A stretch of 64,000 nucleotides of DNA from Pseudomonas sp. PDM14 (GTDB taxonomy: Bacteria; Pseudomonadota; Gammaproteobacteria; Pseudomonadales; Pseudomonadaceae): NCBI RefSeq assembly GCF_014851905.1, contig NZ_JACVAQ010000003.1:1-64000 (forward strand), in the 5' to 3' direction. Both the position numbers and the translations under genes were made by a program. Of the stretch, positions 49,286 to 57,789 are shown one piece after another (position 1 is the first letter of the stretch; every line of letters starts with the position of its first letter). The notes under the pieces are model-generated. The model worked only from the letters and a program-made list of their open reading frames with translations, was not told the DNA's origin and made no database searches.

Positions 49286-49894
49286 CTAGTAGGCGCCAAG
49301 CTCCGCTGCCTGTTCGCCGGCGGCATGGCTGGCGGCGGCGTTGGCCTGGTCCTTGGTCAGGCGCCGGCCTGCGATCAGACGTACCCACCAGGGCACCTGC
49401 TTCACCCGCCCGCCACCGAGCCGGGCCAGCACGTAGGCCATGGCGCACTTCTCGAACAGTTCGGCGTTGAACAGCATGCGGTTGCGGGTGACGCCGATGG
49501 CCAGCAGGCGCCCGTCGACCAGCCCGGCATTGCCGCCGCCGGCGAGCACGCCCGGCATCTGCGCGGCGTGGGCCGGCGCCCAGGAGCGGCCGATGTGCCG
49601 CGCCTGTTCGTCGAACACCGAGGGCATCGCTTCGCCCAGCGCGTCCAGTTGCAGGCTCCAGCGCGGGCTGAGGGTGGCCACGGCGCCGGCATCACCGCGC
49701 CGGTGGTAAACCTCGGCGTGCACGGCGCACAGGCCCGGCTCGGCGTCGGCCAATTCGACCTCGCGTGGCGCTTCGCCTTGGCTGAGAAACAGCAGGCGGC
49801 TGGTGCCCGGCAGGCGCAAGGAGAGCGCATCGCCGGGATGCAGGAAGCCCTTGGCGGTCAGGCGTTCGGCAGCCTGGAGCAGTACCTCGTGCAT
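49286..49894 (-). CDS. Aldolase class II-fold protein lacking zinc ligands (pseudo-aldolase)
   Basis: A 202-residue protein that by eye aligns with the class II aldolase/adducin fold of the gene at 51387, though much diverged. The glutamate of the catalytic segment is kept (E61 in HAEVYHRRGD). The His-x-His zinc pair is replaced by S76 and R78 (ATLSPRWS), and the Asn-His-Gly that brings the last zinc ligand is absent. If the alignment is right, it cannot bind the catalytic zinc. It starts at the ATG at 49894, two bases after the aminotransferase stop, and so is the last gene of a four-gene operon. Possible roles are a structural partner of the true aldolase or a different chemistry. Not a recognised family to me. 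Confidence 0.75.
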   Translation of the reverse strand: MHEVLLQAAERLTAKGFLHPGDALSLRLPGTSRLLFLSQGEAPREVELADAEPGLCAVHAEVYHRRGDAGAVATLSPRWSLQLDALGEAMPSVFDEQARHIGRSWAPAHAAQMPGVLAGGGNAGLVDGRLLAIGVTRNRMLFNAELFEKCAMAYVLARLGGGRVKQVPWWVRLIAGRRLTKDQANAAASHAAGEQAAELGAY

Positions 49895-49896
49895 GT

Positions 49897-51360
49897 TCAG
49901 ACCAGCCCGAACACATCGTCGAAGCGGTTCAGCGCCTCGTCGATGATCTCGTCGGTGTCGGCGGCGCTGGTGTACATGCGGCTGCCGGCCAGGGTCACCA
50001 GGCCGTGGGCCATGTAGGCGGCGCCCATCTCTTCCATCATGTGCTTGCGCGGGTTGACCTCGCGCAGCAGCTGGATCGGGTTGCGCACGTTGAGCAGCAG
50101 CACGCCGGAGGTTTGCAGGTGCACCACCGAGCCCTGGTTGTAGACCACGTAGGGCAGACCCCGGCGCTCGATGATCTGCCCCAGGCCGGCGGTCAAACGG
50201 TCGCCGGCCCGCCCGGCGACGGCCGCGGCGTTGCGTTTCTCCATCTCGATCAGGCTGTAGTAACCGGCCACGCAGGACAGCGGGTTGGCGGTCAGGGTGC
50301 CGCCGACGAAGGCGCGCTTGGTCTGTTTGCCGCCAATGCCGCCAGCCAGCAGCATCATCACCTCGCGCCGGCCGCCGATGCCGCCGGCCATGGGGTAGCC
50401 GCCGGTCAGGCACTTGCCGAAGATGGTCAGGTCCGGCAGCACGTTGAAGTAGCCCTGGGCACCGGACAGGCCGACGCGGAAGCCGCTGACCACTTCGTCG
50501 AAGATCAGCAGCGCGCCGAACTCGTCGCACAGCTTGCGCAGGTTGGCGTTGAAGTCCCTGTGTGCCGGGCGCGTGCCGCTTTCCGGGCCGAGCGGCTCGA
50601 CGATGATCGCCGCCGTGCCGCCGCGCAGACGATTGAGCTGCAGGCGCCGACGCAGGGCGCCGAGGTCGTTGGGAAAACTCTCCTGCGTGTGGCTGGTGGC
50701 GCCGCTGGGAATGCCCACCGCCTCGCGCCGGCCGGTGCCGGGGATGCGCATGCCGTAGACCAGCTGGTCGCTCCAGCCGTGGTAGGCGCCGCCGATCTTG
50801 ATCACCCATTTCTTGCCGGTGTAGGCGCGGGCCAGACGGATTGCGCCCATCACCGATTCGGTACCGGAGGCGAGCATGCGGAACATCTGCACCGAGGGCA
50901 CGTGGCGGCAGACCAGTTCGGCCAGCTTGACCTCGTACTCGTGCAGCAGGCCGGTGACCGGGCCGCACTCGCGCAGGGTCTCGATGACCTTCTCCTGCAC
51001 TACCGCATCGTTGCTGCCGAGCAGCGTCGGGCCGCCAGCCTGGAGAAAGTCGATGTAGCGGTTGCCGTCGATGTCTTCCAAGTGCGCGCCCCGGGCGCTC
51101 TTCATCGCCAGGGCGAAGGGGTAGTTGAATGCCAGGTTGTGCTGAATGCCGCCGGGGATGACCTGCGCGGCATTCAGCGCCAGCTGTTTGGAGGCGCGGC
51201 ATTGGTTGTCGAAGTAGCCCAGCACCTTGTCCATGTTCTCGCGGCGGATCGGCCGGATCGGCTGCTTGATCAGCGCCTTGAGACGCGCATCGATGACGTC
51301 GGTGTCCGGCCAGTGGGAGATGCCGGAAGTGCGCGGGTCGGGCTGGGTGGAGGCGTTCAT
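49897..51360 (-). CDS. Class III PLP-dependent aminotransferase (glutamate-1-semialdehyde mutase-like)
   Basis: A 487-residue PLP enzyme of fold type I. The phosphate-binding loop SGTES is at 165-169, the ring-stacking block GGAYHGWSD at 190-198, the PLP-ring aspartate D288 in IFDEV, and the Schiff-base lysine K316 in IFGKCLTGGYPM. The overall pattern resembles glutamate-1-semialdehyde aminomutase and its relatives, which transaminate omega-amines or amino-sugars, but the N-terminal 60 residues are extra. HemL itself is a separate housekeeping gene. It lies between an aldolase (26 bases upstream) and the pseudo-aldolase. The substrate probably carries a terminal amine or aldehyde; unknown. 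Confidence 0.88.
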   Translation of the reverse strand: MNASTQPDPRTSGISHWPDTDVIDARLKALIKQPIRPIRRENMDKVLGYFDNQCRASKQLALNAAQVIPGGIQHNLAFNYPFALAMKSARGAHLEDIDGNRYIDFLQAGGPTLLGSNDAVVQEKVIETLRECGPVTGLLHEYEVKLAELVCRHVPSVQMFRMLASGTESVMGAIRLARAYTGKKWVIKIGGAYHGWSDQLVYGMRIPGTGRREAVGIPSGATSHTQESFPNDLGALRRRLQLNRLRGGTAAIIVEPLGPESGTRPAHRDFNANLRKLCDEFGALLIFDEVVSGFRVGLSGAQGYFNVLPDLTIFGKCLTGGYPMAGGIGGRREVMMLLAGGIGGKQTKRAFVGGTLTANPLSCVAGYYSLIEMEKRNAAAVAGRAGDRLTAGLGQIIERRGLPYVVYNQGSVVHLQTSGVLLLNVRNPIQLLREVNPRKHMMEEMGAAYMAHGLVTLAGSRMYTSAADTDEIIDEALNRFDDVFGLV

Positions 51361-51386
51361 GGCGTTCTCTCTTCTAATCGTTCGGG

Positions 51387-52013
51387 CTAGGCGTTGAGCG
51401 CGGACAGGGCATGCTGGAAAGCCGGGTTGTCAGGTTGCTCGGCGAGAGCCCGCTGGAACCAGCGCACCGCCTCGCGTTCAAGTAGTTGCACCACGCGGCA
51501 GGCGTCGTCGAGGGTGCGGCCGACGCACACGGCGCCGTGGTTGCGCATCAGGTAGGCGTTGAGGTCGAAGCGCACCTGGCGGCTGACGTTACTCGCCAGC
51601 CAGCCGGTACCGGAGGGCGCGTAGCCACACACCGGTACGTCCCCGCCGATCACCTGGCGCGCGTCGGCGTCGCTGATCGGCAGCGCGCGGTCGAGCAGGG
51701 TGAAGGCGCTGGCCACCGGTTGATGGGTGTGCACGCTGGCCCAGCAGTCCGGGCGCGACCGGAGCATGCGCGCGTGCAGGCCACTTTCCACCGAAGGCTT
51801 GCCGGTGCCGGCGAGTTGCTTGAGGTCATCCAGGCGCAGCACGCAGATGTCGCCGGGCGCCATGGCGTAATAGTCGCTGGCCGACGGCGTGACGGCAAAG
51901 CGTTCGGCGTCGATGCGCAGCGCCAGGTTGCCGCCAACGCCAGCCAGGTAGCCCTGATCGGCGAGCTTCACCGCAGTGCGCACTACGGCCTCGCAGGCCT
52001 GTTCGAAGGTCAT
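51387..52013 (-). CDS. Class II aldolase/adducin-family aldolase (fuculose-phosphate aldolase-like)
   Basis: A zinc-dependent aldolase of 208 residues. The expected residues are all present: E76 (SVESGLHARM), the zinc ligands H95 and H97 (VHTHQP) and H159 (RNHGAV). The glycine-rich substrate phosphate loop GVGGNLALR is near 25-33. Family members cleave phosphorylated sugars (L-fuculose-1-P, L-ribulose-5-P, methylthioribulose-1-P). Its start overlaps the kinase stop by four bases (ATGA), implying that the kinase product is its substrate. Together they suggest kinase then aldol cleavage, to a three- or two-carbon phosphate and an aldehyde. Confidence 0.9.
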   Translation of the reverse strand: MTFEQACEAVVRTAVKLADQGYLAGVGGNLALRIDAERFAVTPSASDYYAMAPGDICVLRLDDLKQLAGTGKPSVESGLHARMLRSRPDCWASVHTHQPVASAFTLLDRALPISDADARQVIGGDVPVCGYAPSGTGWLASNVSRQVRFDLNAYLMRNHGAVCVGRTLDDACRVVQLLEREAVRWFQRALAEQPDNPAFQHALSALNA

Positions 52014-53599
52014 GACCTGGCTCCGTGCAGCGTGGCGTAGAACGGCGCCAGCGCCTTGTGCGCGGCGCGGAAGGTGGCGTAGCTGGCGGCGTAGCGCTCG
52101 CTGTTGGCGCGGCCCGGCTCGAACGAGCGGCGGATCGCCACGCGCTCGGCAATGTCGCTGAAGGTCATGGCGCCGATGCCGACCCCGGCGATGAAGGCCG
52201 CGCCTCGCGCATTGGCCTGGATCGGCTGCTGCGGCTGGTGCACGGTGACGCCCAACGTGTCGGCGAAGATCTGGCTCCAGACATCCGAACGCCCGCCCCC
52301 ACCTACCAGGGTGATGGCCTCGGCCGGCTGGCCGATGAAGCCCTCGACCGCCTCCATCATCCAGCGTGTGTTCAGCGCCACGCCTTCGAGGAAGGCGCGC
52401 ACCATGTCTTCGCGGGCGTGCTCCAGGCTCAGGTTGAGCAGGCCAGCGCGCAGATTGCCGTCGTCCACCGGGCTGCGCTCGCCCATCAGCCAGGGCAGGT
52501 AGAGCAGGCCGCGGGCGCCGGCTGGTACGCCGGCGGCGATCTCGTCGAGGATGCGGTACACGTCCGGACGCGCCTCGTCCTGCAGCAGGGCGTCCTTGGC
52601 GAACAGGATGCGGTCACGCAGGAAGCTCAGGTTGGCGCCTGCAGCGGACTGCATGGCCATCATCAGGTAGCGGTCGGTCAGGGCGCAGGGCACAGCGGCG
52701 ATCTGCCGGAACACGTCGGTTTTCTTCTTCGCCACGTGGGCGCCGATCCATGACGAGGTGCCGACGTACAGGTGCAGGGCGTTGTCCGCGACGGCGCCGG
52801 AGCCGAGTGCAGCGGCGCTGTTGTCCACCGCGCCGGCGACCACCGGAATGCCGGCGGGCAGGCCGAGTTTTTCCGCCACCTGCGGGCGCAGCGTGCCGAG
52901 AATATCGCTGCAGCGCACCAGTTCCGGCAGCTGCTCGCGGCTCAGCCCGGCTAGGCGCAACAGGCCTTCGTCGTAGCGGATGTTGGCTGGGTCGCGGTTG
53001 TCGGTGACCCAGGTGGTCAGCGCCGAATCTACGGTGGCGGCGAGGCGGCCGGTCAGGCGCAGGTTGATGAAGTCGAGGACGTTGAGGAATTTGGCGGTGC
53101 GTGCGTACAGCTCGGGCAGCTCGTCGCGGATGAAGGCGATGTGGCCGAACGGGTCCTTGCCGGACAGCGCCGGCGCGCCGCCGGTCAGGTGCAGCCAGCG
53201 CCACAGCTTGAGCGGGTCGTAGCCGGCCACGCGCGGCAGGGTGCCACCGACCTGACGACGCACTGCGGCCTGGCCGCGCATGTCCATGTACAGCATGGCG
53301 CGGGCCAGCGGATTGCCGTCGCGGTCCACCGGCAGGGTCGCCTCACCCTGGCAGGAGCAGGCCACGGCGACGATGTTCGCGCGTGCCTCAGCATCGCCGA
53401 GCAGCACTTCGCTGGCGCTCTCCTCGAAGGCACGCCACCAGTCTTCCGGGCACTGCTCGACGCCGGCACCGGGCAGCACGTGGTTGGTCACGGCGCGGAA
53501 GGCGAAGGCGCGAACCTGGCCATCCAGGCCGACCAGGGCGGTCTTGCAGCCGGAGCTGCCGAGGTCGACGGCGAGCACCAGGCGGTCGTCGCGGCTCAC
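52010..53599 (-). CDS. FGGY-family carbohydrate kinase
   Basis: An ATP-dependent sugar or polyol kinase of the actin-like fold, 529 residues. The N-terminal phosphate motif AVDLGSSGCK is at 10-19. The FGGY C-terminal domain carries VAGAVDNSAAALGSGA and LVGGGGRSDVWSQIFADTLG, the adenosine site. The aspartate expected as the catalytic base is in the VAGAVD segment. The start is taken as GTG at 53599 with GGGGAT upstream; the open frame continues but the family N-terminus begins here. It is divergent from tetR and heads the aldolase-aminotransferase operon. Xylulokinase-like by pattern, but the substrate cannot be read from sequence. Confidence 0.9.
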   Translation of the reverse strand: MSRDDRLVLAVDLGSSGCKTALVGLDGQVRAFAFRAVTNHVLPGAGVEQCPEDWWRAFEESASEVLLGDAEARANIVAVACSCQGEATLPVDRDGNPLARAMLYMDMRGQAAVRRQVGGTLPRVAGYDPLKLWRWLHLTGGAPALSGKDPFGHIAFIRDELPELYARTAKFLNVLDFINLRLTGRLAATVDSALTTWVTDNRDPANIRYDEGLLRLAGLSREQLPELVRCSDILGTLRPQVAEKLGLPAGIPVVAGAVDNSAAALGSGAVADNALHLYVGTSSWIGAHVAKKKTDVFRQIAAVPCALTDRYLMMAMQSAAGANLSFLRDRILFAKDALLQDEARPDVYRILDEIAAGVPAGARGLLYLPWLMGERSPVDDGNLRAGLLNLSLEHAREDMVRAFLEGVALNTRWMMEAVEGFIGQPAEAITLVGGGGRSDVWSQIFADTLGVTVHQPQQPIQANARGAAFIAGVGIGAMTFSDIAERVAIRRSFEPGRANSERYAASYATFRAAHKALAPFYATLHGARS

Positions 53600-53646
53600 T
53601 GCGGCGTATCCCCGGTGTGCGCACCGTGGAGGCGCCAAGCGCCCGT

Positions 53647-53669
53647 GGTGCGTGCGGCGCGCCCTGCAG
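53647..53669. repeat. Interspersed inverted repeat, degenerate copy 3
   Basis: GGTGCGTGCGGCGCGCCCTG followed by CAG resembles the right arm of copy 2. A partner, GGTGTGCGCACC (53614-53625), lies just left. It lies between the kinase start and the operator and may affect the kinase leader. Confidence 0.55.
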
Positions 53670-53728
53670 TGGTGGTGTGGTTCTGGCTCTTTTGCATCGG
53701 CCCCTTTCCATTTTTTCAGAGTCGCGCT

Positions 53729-53753
53729 AAAACATAAGCATTGCTCATGTTTT
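53729..53753. promoter_or_regulatory. Palindromic operator between kinase and tetR
   Basis: AAAACATAAGCA-T-TGCTCATGTTTT, two 12-base half-sites around a central T, with only one mismatched pair. It lies 130 bases before the kinase start and 10 bases before the tetR GTG, exactly where a TetR dimer would block both genes. The size and half-site spacing fit TetR-family operators. Confidence 0.8.
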
Positions 53754-53763
53754 CGAGAATGCT

Positions 53764-54444
53764 GTGGCCACCAAAACTTTGTCAAGCACCCCGGCGAAAG
53801 CCCGCACCCGCCGCGAACCGAAGCAGGAACGCAGCCAGGTGCGCTTCGAGGCGATCCTCAAGGTCGCCCTGGAACTGATCGCCGCACGCGGCTACGAGGC
53901 CGTGTCGATGCGCGAAATCGCCCGCGAGGCGGCGCTGCCGATTGCGTCCCTGTACCTGTATTTCCCGACCAAGCTGGCGATCGTCCAGGAAGTCTGGCAG
54001 CGCTACACCACCAGCGTGCGGGATCGTTTGCAGGCCGACCTGCAGCACATCGTCAGCCCAGGCAACGACGCCGATGCCGGGCTGATGATCGAGCGCCTGA
54101 TCGACCTGATGGTGGAGATCCAGATCAGCCATCCGGGCTTCGTCGAGGTCTGGGGTTGCGTCACCGCCGCACCGGAACTGCGCGCGCTGAACAGCGCCGA
54201 CACCCTGGCCACCGCCGCGATGATCGCCACCGCGATTCGCAGTGCTCATCCGCACACCGATGCCGAGCAGGTCGAAGGCCTGGCGCTGGTGCTGTGCGAG
54301 GCCGGCAGCTCGATCACCAAGCTGGCCCTGACCCTGGACGAACCGGAGCGTCAGCGCCGCCTGCAACAGCTCAAACGCACCTTGCACTTCATCTACAGCA
54401 ACAGCCTGGCGGCCTTCGCCGCGGCGGGTGACGGGCGCGCGTAA
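53764..54444 (+). CDS. TetR-family transcriptional regulator
   Basis: A 226-residue repressor-type regulator. The N-terminal helix-turn-helix is at about 28-75 (RFEAILKVALELIAARGYEA, then SMREIAREAALPIASLYLYF). The C-terminal ligand domain is unlike well-known members and gives no clue to the effector. It starts with GTG at 53764 because the HTH alignment needs about 25 residues before it and no ATG is available. A good palindrome lies 10 bases before it. It is divergent from the kinase-aldolase-aminotransferase operon, which it most likely controls, and possibly the DUF1302 genes that follow. Confidence 0.9.
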   Translation: MATKTLSSTPAKARTRREPKQERSQVRFEAILKVALELIAARGYEAVSMREIAREAALPIASLYLYFPTKLAIVQEVWQRYTTSVRDRLQADLQHIVSPGNDADAGLMIERLIDLMVEIQISHPGFVEVWGCVTAAPELRALNSADTLATAAMIATAIRSAHPHTDAEQVEGLALVLCEAGSSITKLALTLDEPERQRRLQQLKRTLHFIYSNSLAAFAAAGDGRA

Positions 54445-54466
54445 AGCGCGGCTCGCTGCGGATGAC

Positions 54467-54502
54467 AACGGTTTATCAAGGGCCTTTCCGGCGCCGTTTT
54501 TT
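54467..54502 (+). terminator. Possible terminator after tetR
   Basis: AACGG (54467-54471) can pair with CCGTT (54494-54498), with a GGCC/GGC segment inside, followed by six T (54497-54502). The stem is interrupted, so this is tentative. Confidence 0.4.
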
Positions 54503-54573
54503 GGCCGGTTGGGCCCCATGGAGGGTTTCACAAGTCGGCTAGTTTCGCGTCATCACCGCTAGGGGACAGCAGC

Positions 54574-56379
54574 ATGTCGTATAACGAGAAAAGCAAGATA
54601 GCGCTGGCAATAGGGATGTGGCTCTGCTCGGTGCAGCAGGTCCAGGCCTTTCAGATCGACACCGGGCCGAACCTCACGACCTCGCTGGAAAGCGTGGCGG
54701 AGTTCACTTCGGTGTACCGCACGAGTTCGCCGGAGCGCATCGAGCAAGGCGGGCAGAACGTGTTCATCAACAACAACGATGGCAGCGAGTATTACGACAA
54801 CGGGTTCGTGTCGAACGAATTCAAGCTGACCTCCGAGTTGCATGTGCGCACTGAACAGGACGGCCTGTTCATCCGCGGCACGGCTTGGTACGACACCCAG
54901 CTGATGGACCACGACCCCAGCGGCGACGGCTTCGACACGCACAACACCGACAGCGACGAGCATTATCCAGCCGACCTGAAAAACCGCGCCGGCAGTCGTG
55001 CGCGCCTACTCGACGCCTACCTGTACACCAACCGCTACATCGCCGAGCGGCCCGTCAGCCTGCGGCTCGGGCGCCAGGTGATCAACTGGGGCGAGGGCAT
55101 TTTCTACGCCGACGGCATCAACGTGATAAACCCGGTCGACATCGGCCGCGTGGTGCTGCCCAACGCCAGCCTCAAGGATGCGTTGCTGCCGACCAACATG
55201 ATCTCCGGCCAGTTCGGCCTGACTGACAGTTTGAACATTGAGGCCTTCTACGGTTTGGAGTGGAAGGGGCACGACCTGATTCCGACCGGTGCCTTCCTGA
55301 ATAACCAAGACTATTTCGGCAAGGGCAGCAACGGTGTGCTGGTCGACCTGCGCGACGAGTTGGGCGGCCTGGCTGAGTTCGTGCCGGGGCTCAATGGCGT
55401 CGACGGCGTGGTTGCCGGTGCGCGCTACGGCCGCGAGCACGATGCCCGTGACGACGGCCAGTTCGGCGTCGCCATGCGCTACATGGTGGAGGAGTGGAAC
55501 AACACCGAATTCAGCCTCTATTACATGAACTACCACAGCAAGGTGCCGTTCCTGCGCATCCAGAAAGGCCAGTCCTTTGCCTGCAGCAGCGGTGGCGGTG
55601 GCCGGTTCGCCACCCTCTGCGGGTTGGCCCAAGCGGTCGATCCAGGATCGGTGCCGCTGGTCGATGGTCTGGCCCTGCTCGACTCCACCTACTACGACTT
55701 CGTCTACCCGGAAGACATCCGCCTGTTCGGCTTCAGCGTCTCCGGCACCATCGGCGACACCAGCGTGGCCGGCGAGCTGGCCTACCGGCCCAACGCGCCG
55801 CTGGAACCGTCGATGACCTATGAGCTGGAACAGATGGCCGAAGGTGCCCTGGGCGCCGGCGGGGCCAGTGGCGGCAGTATCGACCTGGGTGAGTTCGGCG
55901 ACGGCTCGGCCAACGACACGCGCCGCCGCATCGACCTGTACAAACGCCACGAGCTGTACACCGGTTCGGTCTCGACCATCCACACCTTCGGCCCGGTCGG
56001 CGGCCTCGACGACCTACTGATGCTCGCCGAGGTGGCGTTCAATCATGTGCCGGGCAGCCTGCTCGACTCGGCCAACTACGCCTACCTGGACTCCTTCGCC
56101 TGGGGCTACACGGTGAACTTCTCCGGGCTGATCCAGGACGTGCAGCCGAATGTCGACCTGATGCCGGCGATCACCTTCCGCCAGGACGTGTCCGGCACGT
56201 CGCCGGCGCTCAATGAAAACTTCGTCCAAGGGCGCAAGTCGGCGACCCTCGAGCTGGGCGCCAAGTACGGCCAGACGCTGACCGGCAAGCTCGGCTACAC
56301 CTCGTTCTGGGGCGCGCGCAAGGACAACGCGCTGATCGACCGCGACCACGTTGCGCTCAACGTCTCCTACTCCTTCTGA
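54574..56379 (+). CDS. DUF1302 family outer-membrane protein
   Basis: A 601-residue secreted protein. A signal peptide ends near residue 25 (LCSVQQVQA then FQIDTG). The body is rich in alternating beta-type strands (LRLGRQVINWGEGIFYAD, FGFSVSGTIGDT type) and the C-terminus ends in an aromatic strand (VALNVSYSF), as outer-membrane barrels do. DUF1302 proteins are typically encoded with DUF1329 partners next to genes for hydrophobic-substrate breakdown, but their role is undefined. The ATG follows AGGGGACAGCAGC. The partner follows 14 bases downstream. Confidence 0.85.
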   Translation: MSYNEKSKIALAIGMWLCSVQQVQAFQIDTGPNLTTSLESVAEFTSVYRTSSPERIEQGGQNVFINNNDGSEYYDNGFVSNEFKLTSELHVRTEQDGLFIRGTAWYDTQLMDHDPSGDGFDTHNTDSDEHYPADLKNRAGSRARLLDAYLYTNRYIAERPVSLRLGRQVINWGEGIFYADGINVINPVDIGRVVLPNASLKDALLPTNMISGQFGLTDSLNIEAFYGLEWKGHDLIPTGAFLNNQDYFGKGSNGVLVDLRDELGGLAEFVPGLNGVDGVVAGARYGREHDARDDGQFGVAMRYMVEEWNNTEFSLYYMNYHSKVPFLRIQKGQSFACSSGGGGRFATLCGLAQAVDPGSVPLVDGLALLDSTYYDFVYPEDIRLFGFSVSGTIGDTSVAGELAYRPNAPLEPSMTYELEQMAEGALGAGGASGGSIDLGEFGDGSANDTRRRIDLYKRHELYTGSVSTIHTFGPVGGLDDLLMLAEVAFNHVPGSLLDSANYAYLDSFAWGYTVNFSGLIQDVQPNVDLMPAITFRQDVSGTSPALNENFVQGRKSATLELGAKYGQTLTGKLGYTSFWGARKDNALIDRDHVALNVSYSF

Positions 56380-56393
56380 CGGCAGGAACCTTC

Positions 56394-57758
56394 ATGACCA
56401 GAAATGCATTGCGTGTCCGTTCCGTTCTGCTTTCCCTCGGCCTGCTGCTGCCTCTGGCGGCCGAAGCCAAGGTCAGTGCCGAGCAGGCGGCCCAGCTCAA
56501 TGGCAACCTCACGCCGTTCGGCGCCGAGCGCCAGGGCGATGCCGCCAAGGGCGTGCCGGAGTGGACGGGCGGCCTGACCCAGGCGCCTGCCGGTTATGCC
56601 GGGCCCGGCAGCTTCCACGTTGACCCGTTCGCCGACGAGAAGCCGCTGCGGGTGATCGATGCACAAAACCTGCAGGCCGATGCCGGCAACCTCAGCGAGG
56701 GCGTCAAGGCGCTGCTCAAGGCCTACCCGCAGACCTTCAAGGTGCCGGTCTACCCGAGCCACCGCAGCTTCGCCGCGCCGCAGGACATCTACCAGAACAC
56801 CTTCACCAACGCGCAGAAGGCCGATCTCGACGGTGCCGGCTACGGCCTGGTGAATGCCTACGCGGGCATTCCGTTTCCGATCCCGGCCGATGGCCGCCAG
56901 GCGATCTGGAACCACATCGCGCGCTGGCAAGGCCGCTACATCGACGAGGTGGCGGTCACCGCGCAGGTCACCGCCAGCGGCGGTTACTCGCTGCTGCGCG
57001 AGCGTATCCAGCTGCTGTCCAACTACTACAACCCGAAGAAGGATGCCGGCAGCCTCGACAATATCCTCTACTACTTCGCCAGCGAGCTGCTGCCGCCGTC
57101 GCGTGACAATGGCCGTGCGCTGCTGGTCCACGAAACCATCGACCAGGTCGCCGCGCCGCGTTCGGCGTGGATCTACAACCCCGGCCAGCGCCGCGTGCGC
57201 CGCGCGCCGACCCTGGCCTACGACACACCGATCGACGGCATCTACGCCGACGACACCGATATGTACAACGGCGCCACCGACCGTTACGACTGGAAACTGG
57301 TCGGCAAGCAGACGCTGCTGGTGCCGTACCACAACTACGCCATGGAAAAGCAGGGCCGCGAAGTTGGCGAACTGGTCAAGCCAGGCCACCTCAACAGCGA
57401 CCTGACGCGCTGGGAAATGCACCGCGTGTGGGTGGTCGAGGCCACGTTGCGCGAGGGTCAGCGCCATGTGCACGGCAAGCGCCGCTTCTATCTGGATGAG
57501 GACAGCTGGTACGCCCTGATCGTGGAAAACTACGACACCCGCGGCGAGCTGTGGCACGTCAACCTGGCCTTCACCAAGAACGCCTACGACGTGCCGGTGA
57601 TCACCCCGGTGAACATCGTCTTCCATGACCTGATCGCCCACAGCTACACGGTGATCGGTCTGCGCAACAAGGAAAAGGCGCCGCGCCAGTTCCAGCTCAC
57701 GCCGCCGCCGGACAGCTACTGGAAGCCTGCCAGCCTGCGCCGCAAGGGCACCCAGTAA
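56394..57758 (+). CDS. DUF1329 family secreted protein
   Basis: A 454-residue periplasmic protein paired with the preceding DUF1302 gene. A signal peptide (about 1-24: RSVLLSLGLLLPLAAEA then KVSAEQ) is clear. The mature part begins AAQLNGNLTPFGAERQGD and includes EWTGGLTQAPAGY, a DUF1329 hallmark. The fold is thought to be like LolB, so binding and moving a lipid-like molecule between membranes is the family inference. The ATG follows CAGGAACCTTC. No terminator is evident after it. Confidence 0.88.
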   Translation: MTRNALRVRSVLLSLGLLLPLAAEAKVSAEQAAQLNGNLTPFGAERQGDAAKGVPEWTGGLTQAPAGYAGPGSFHVDPFADEKPLRVIDAQNLQADAGNLSEGVKALLKAYPQTFKVPVYPSHRSFAAPQDIYQNTFTNAQKADLDGAGYGLVNAYAGIPFPIPADGRQAIWNHIARWQGRYIDEVAVTAQVTASGGYSLLRERIQLLSNYYNPKKDAGSLDNILYYFASELLPPSRDNGRALLVHETIDQVAAPRSAWIYNPGQRRVRRAPTLAYDTPIDGIYADDTDMYNGATDRYDWKLVGKQTLLVPYHNYAMEKQGREVGELVKPGHLNSDLTRWEMHRVWVVEATLREGQRHVHGKRRFYLDEDSWYALIVENYDTRGELWHVNLAFTKNAYDVPVITPVNIVFHDLIAHSYTVIGLRNKEKAPRQFQLTPPPDSYWKPASLRRKGTQ

Positions 57759-57789
57759 GGCCGTGGCTGACGCCGTCGCCGCCCGCAGC

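Noticed and set aside
49286..51202. A 638-codon frame running from the pseudo-aldolase into the aminotransferase gene
   Set aside because: The first two thirds are Arg/Pro/Gly-rich shadow of the aminotransferase in another frame. The real start is the ATG at 49894.
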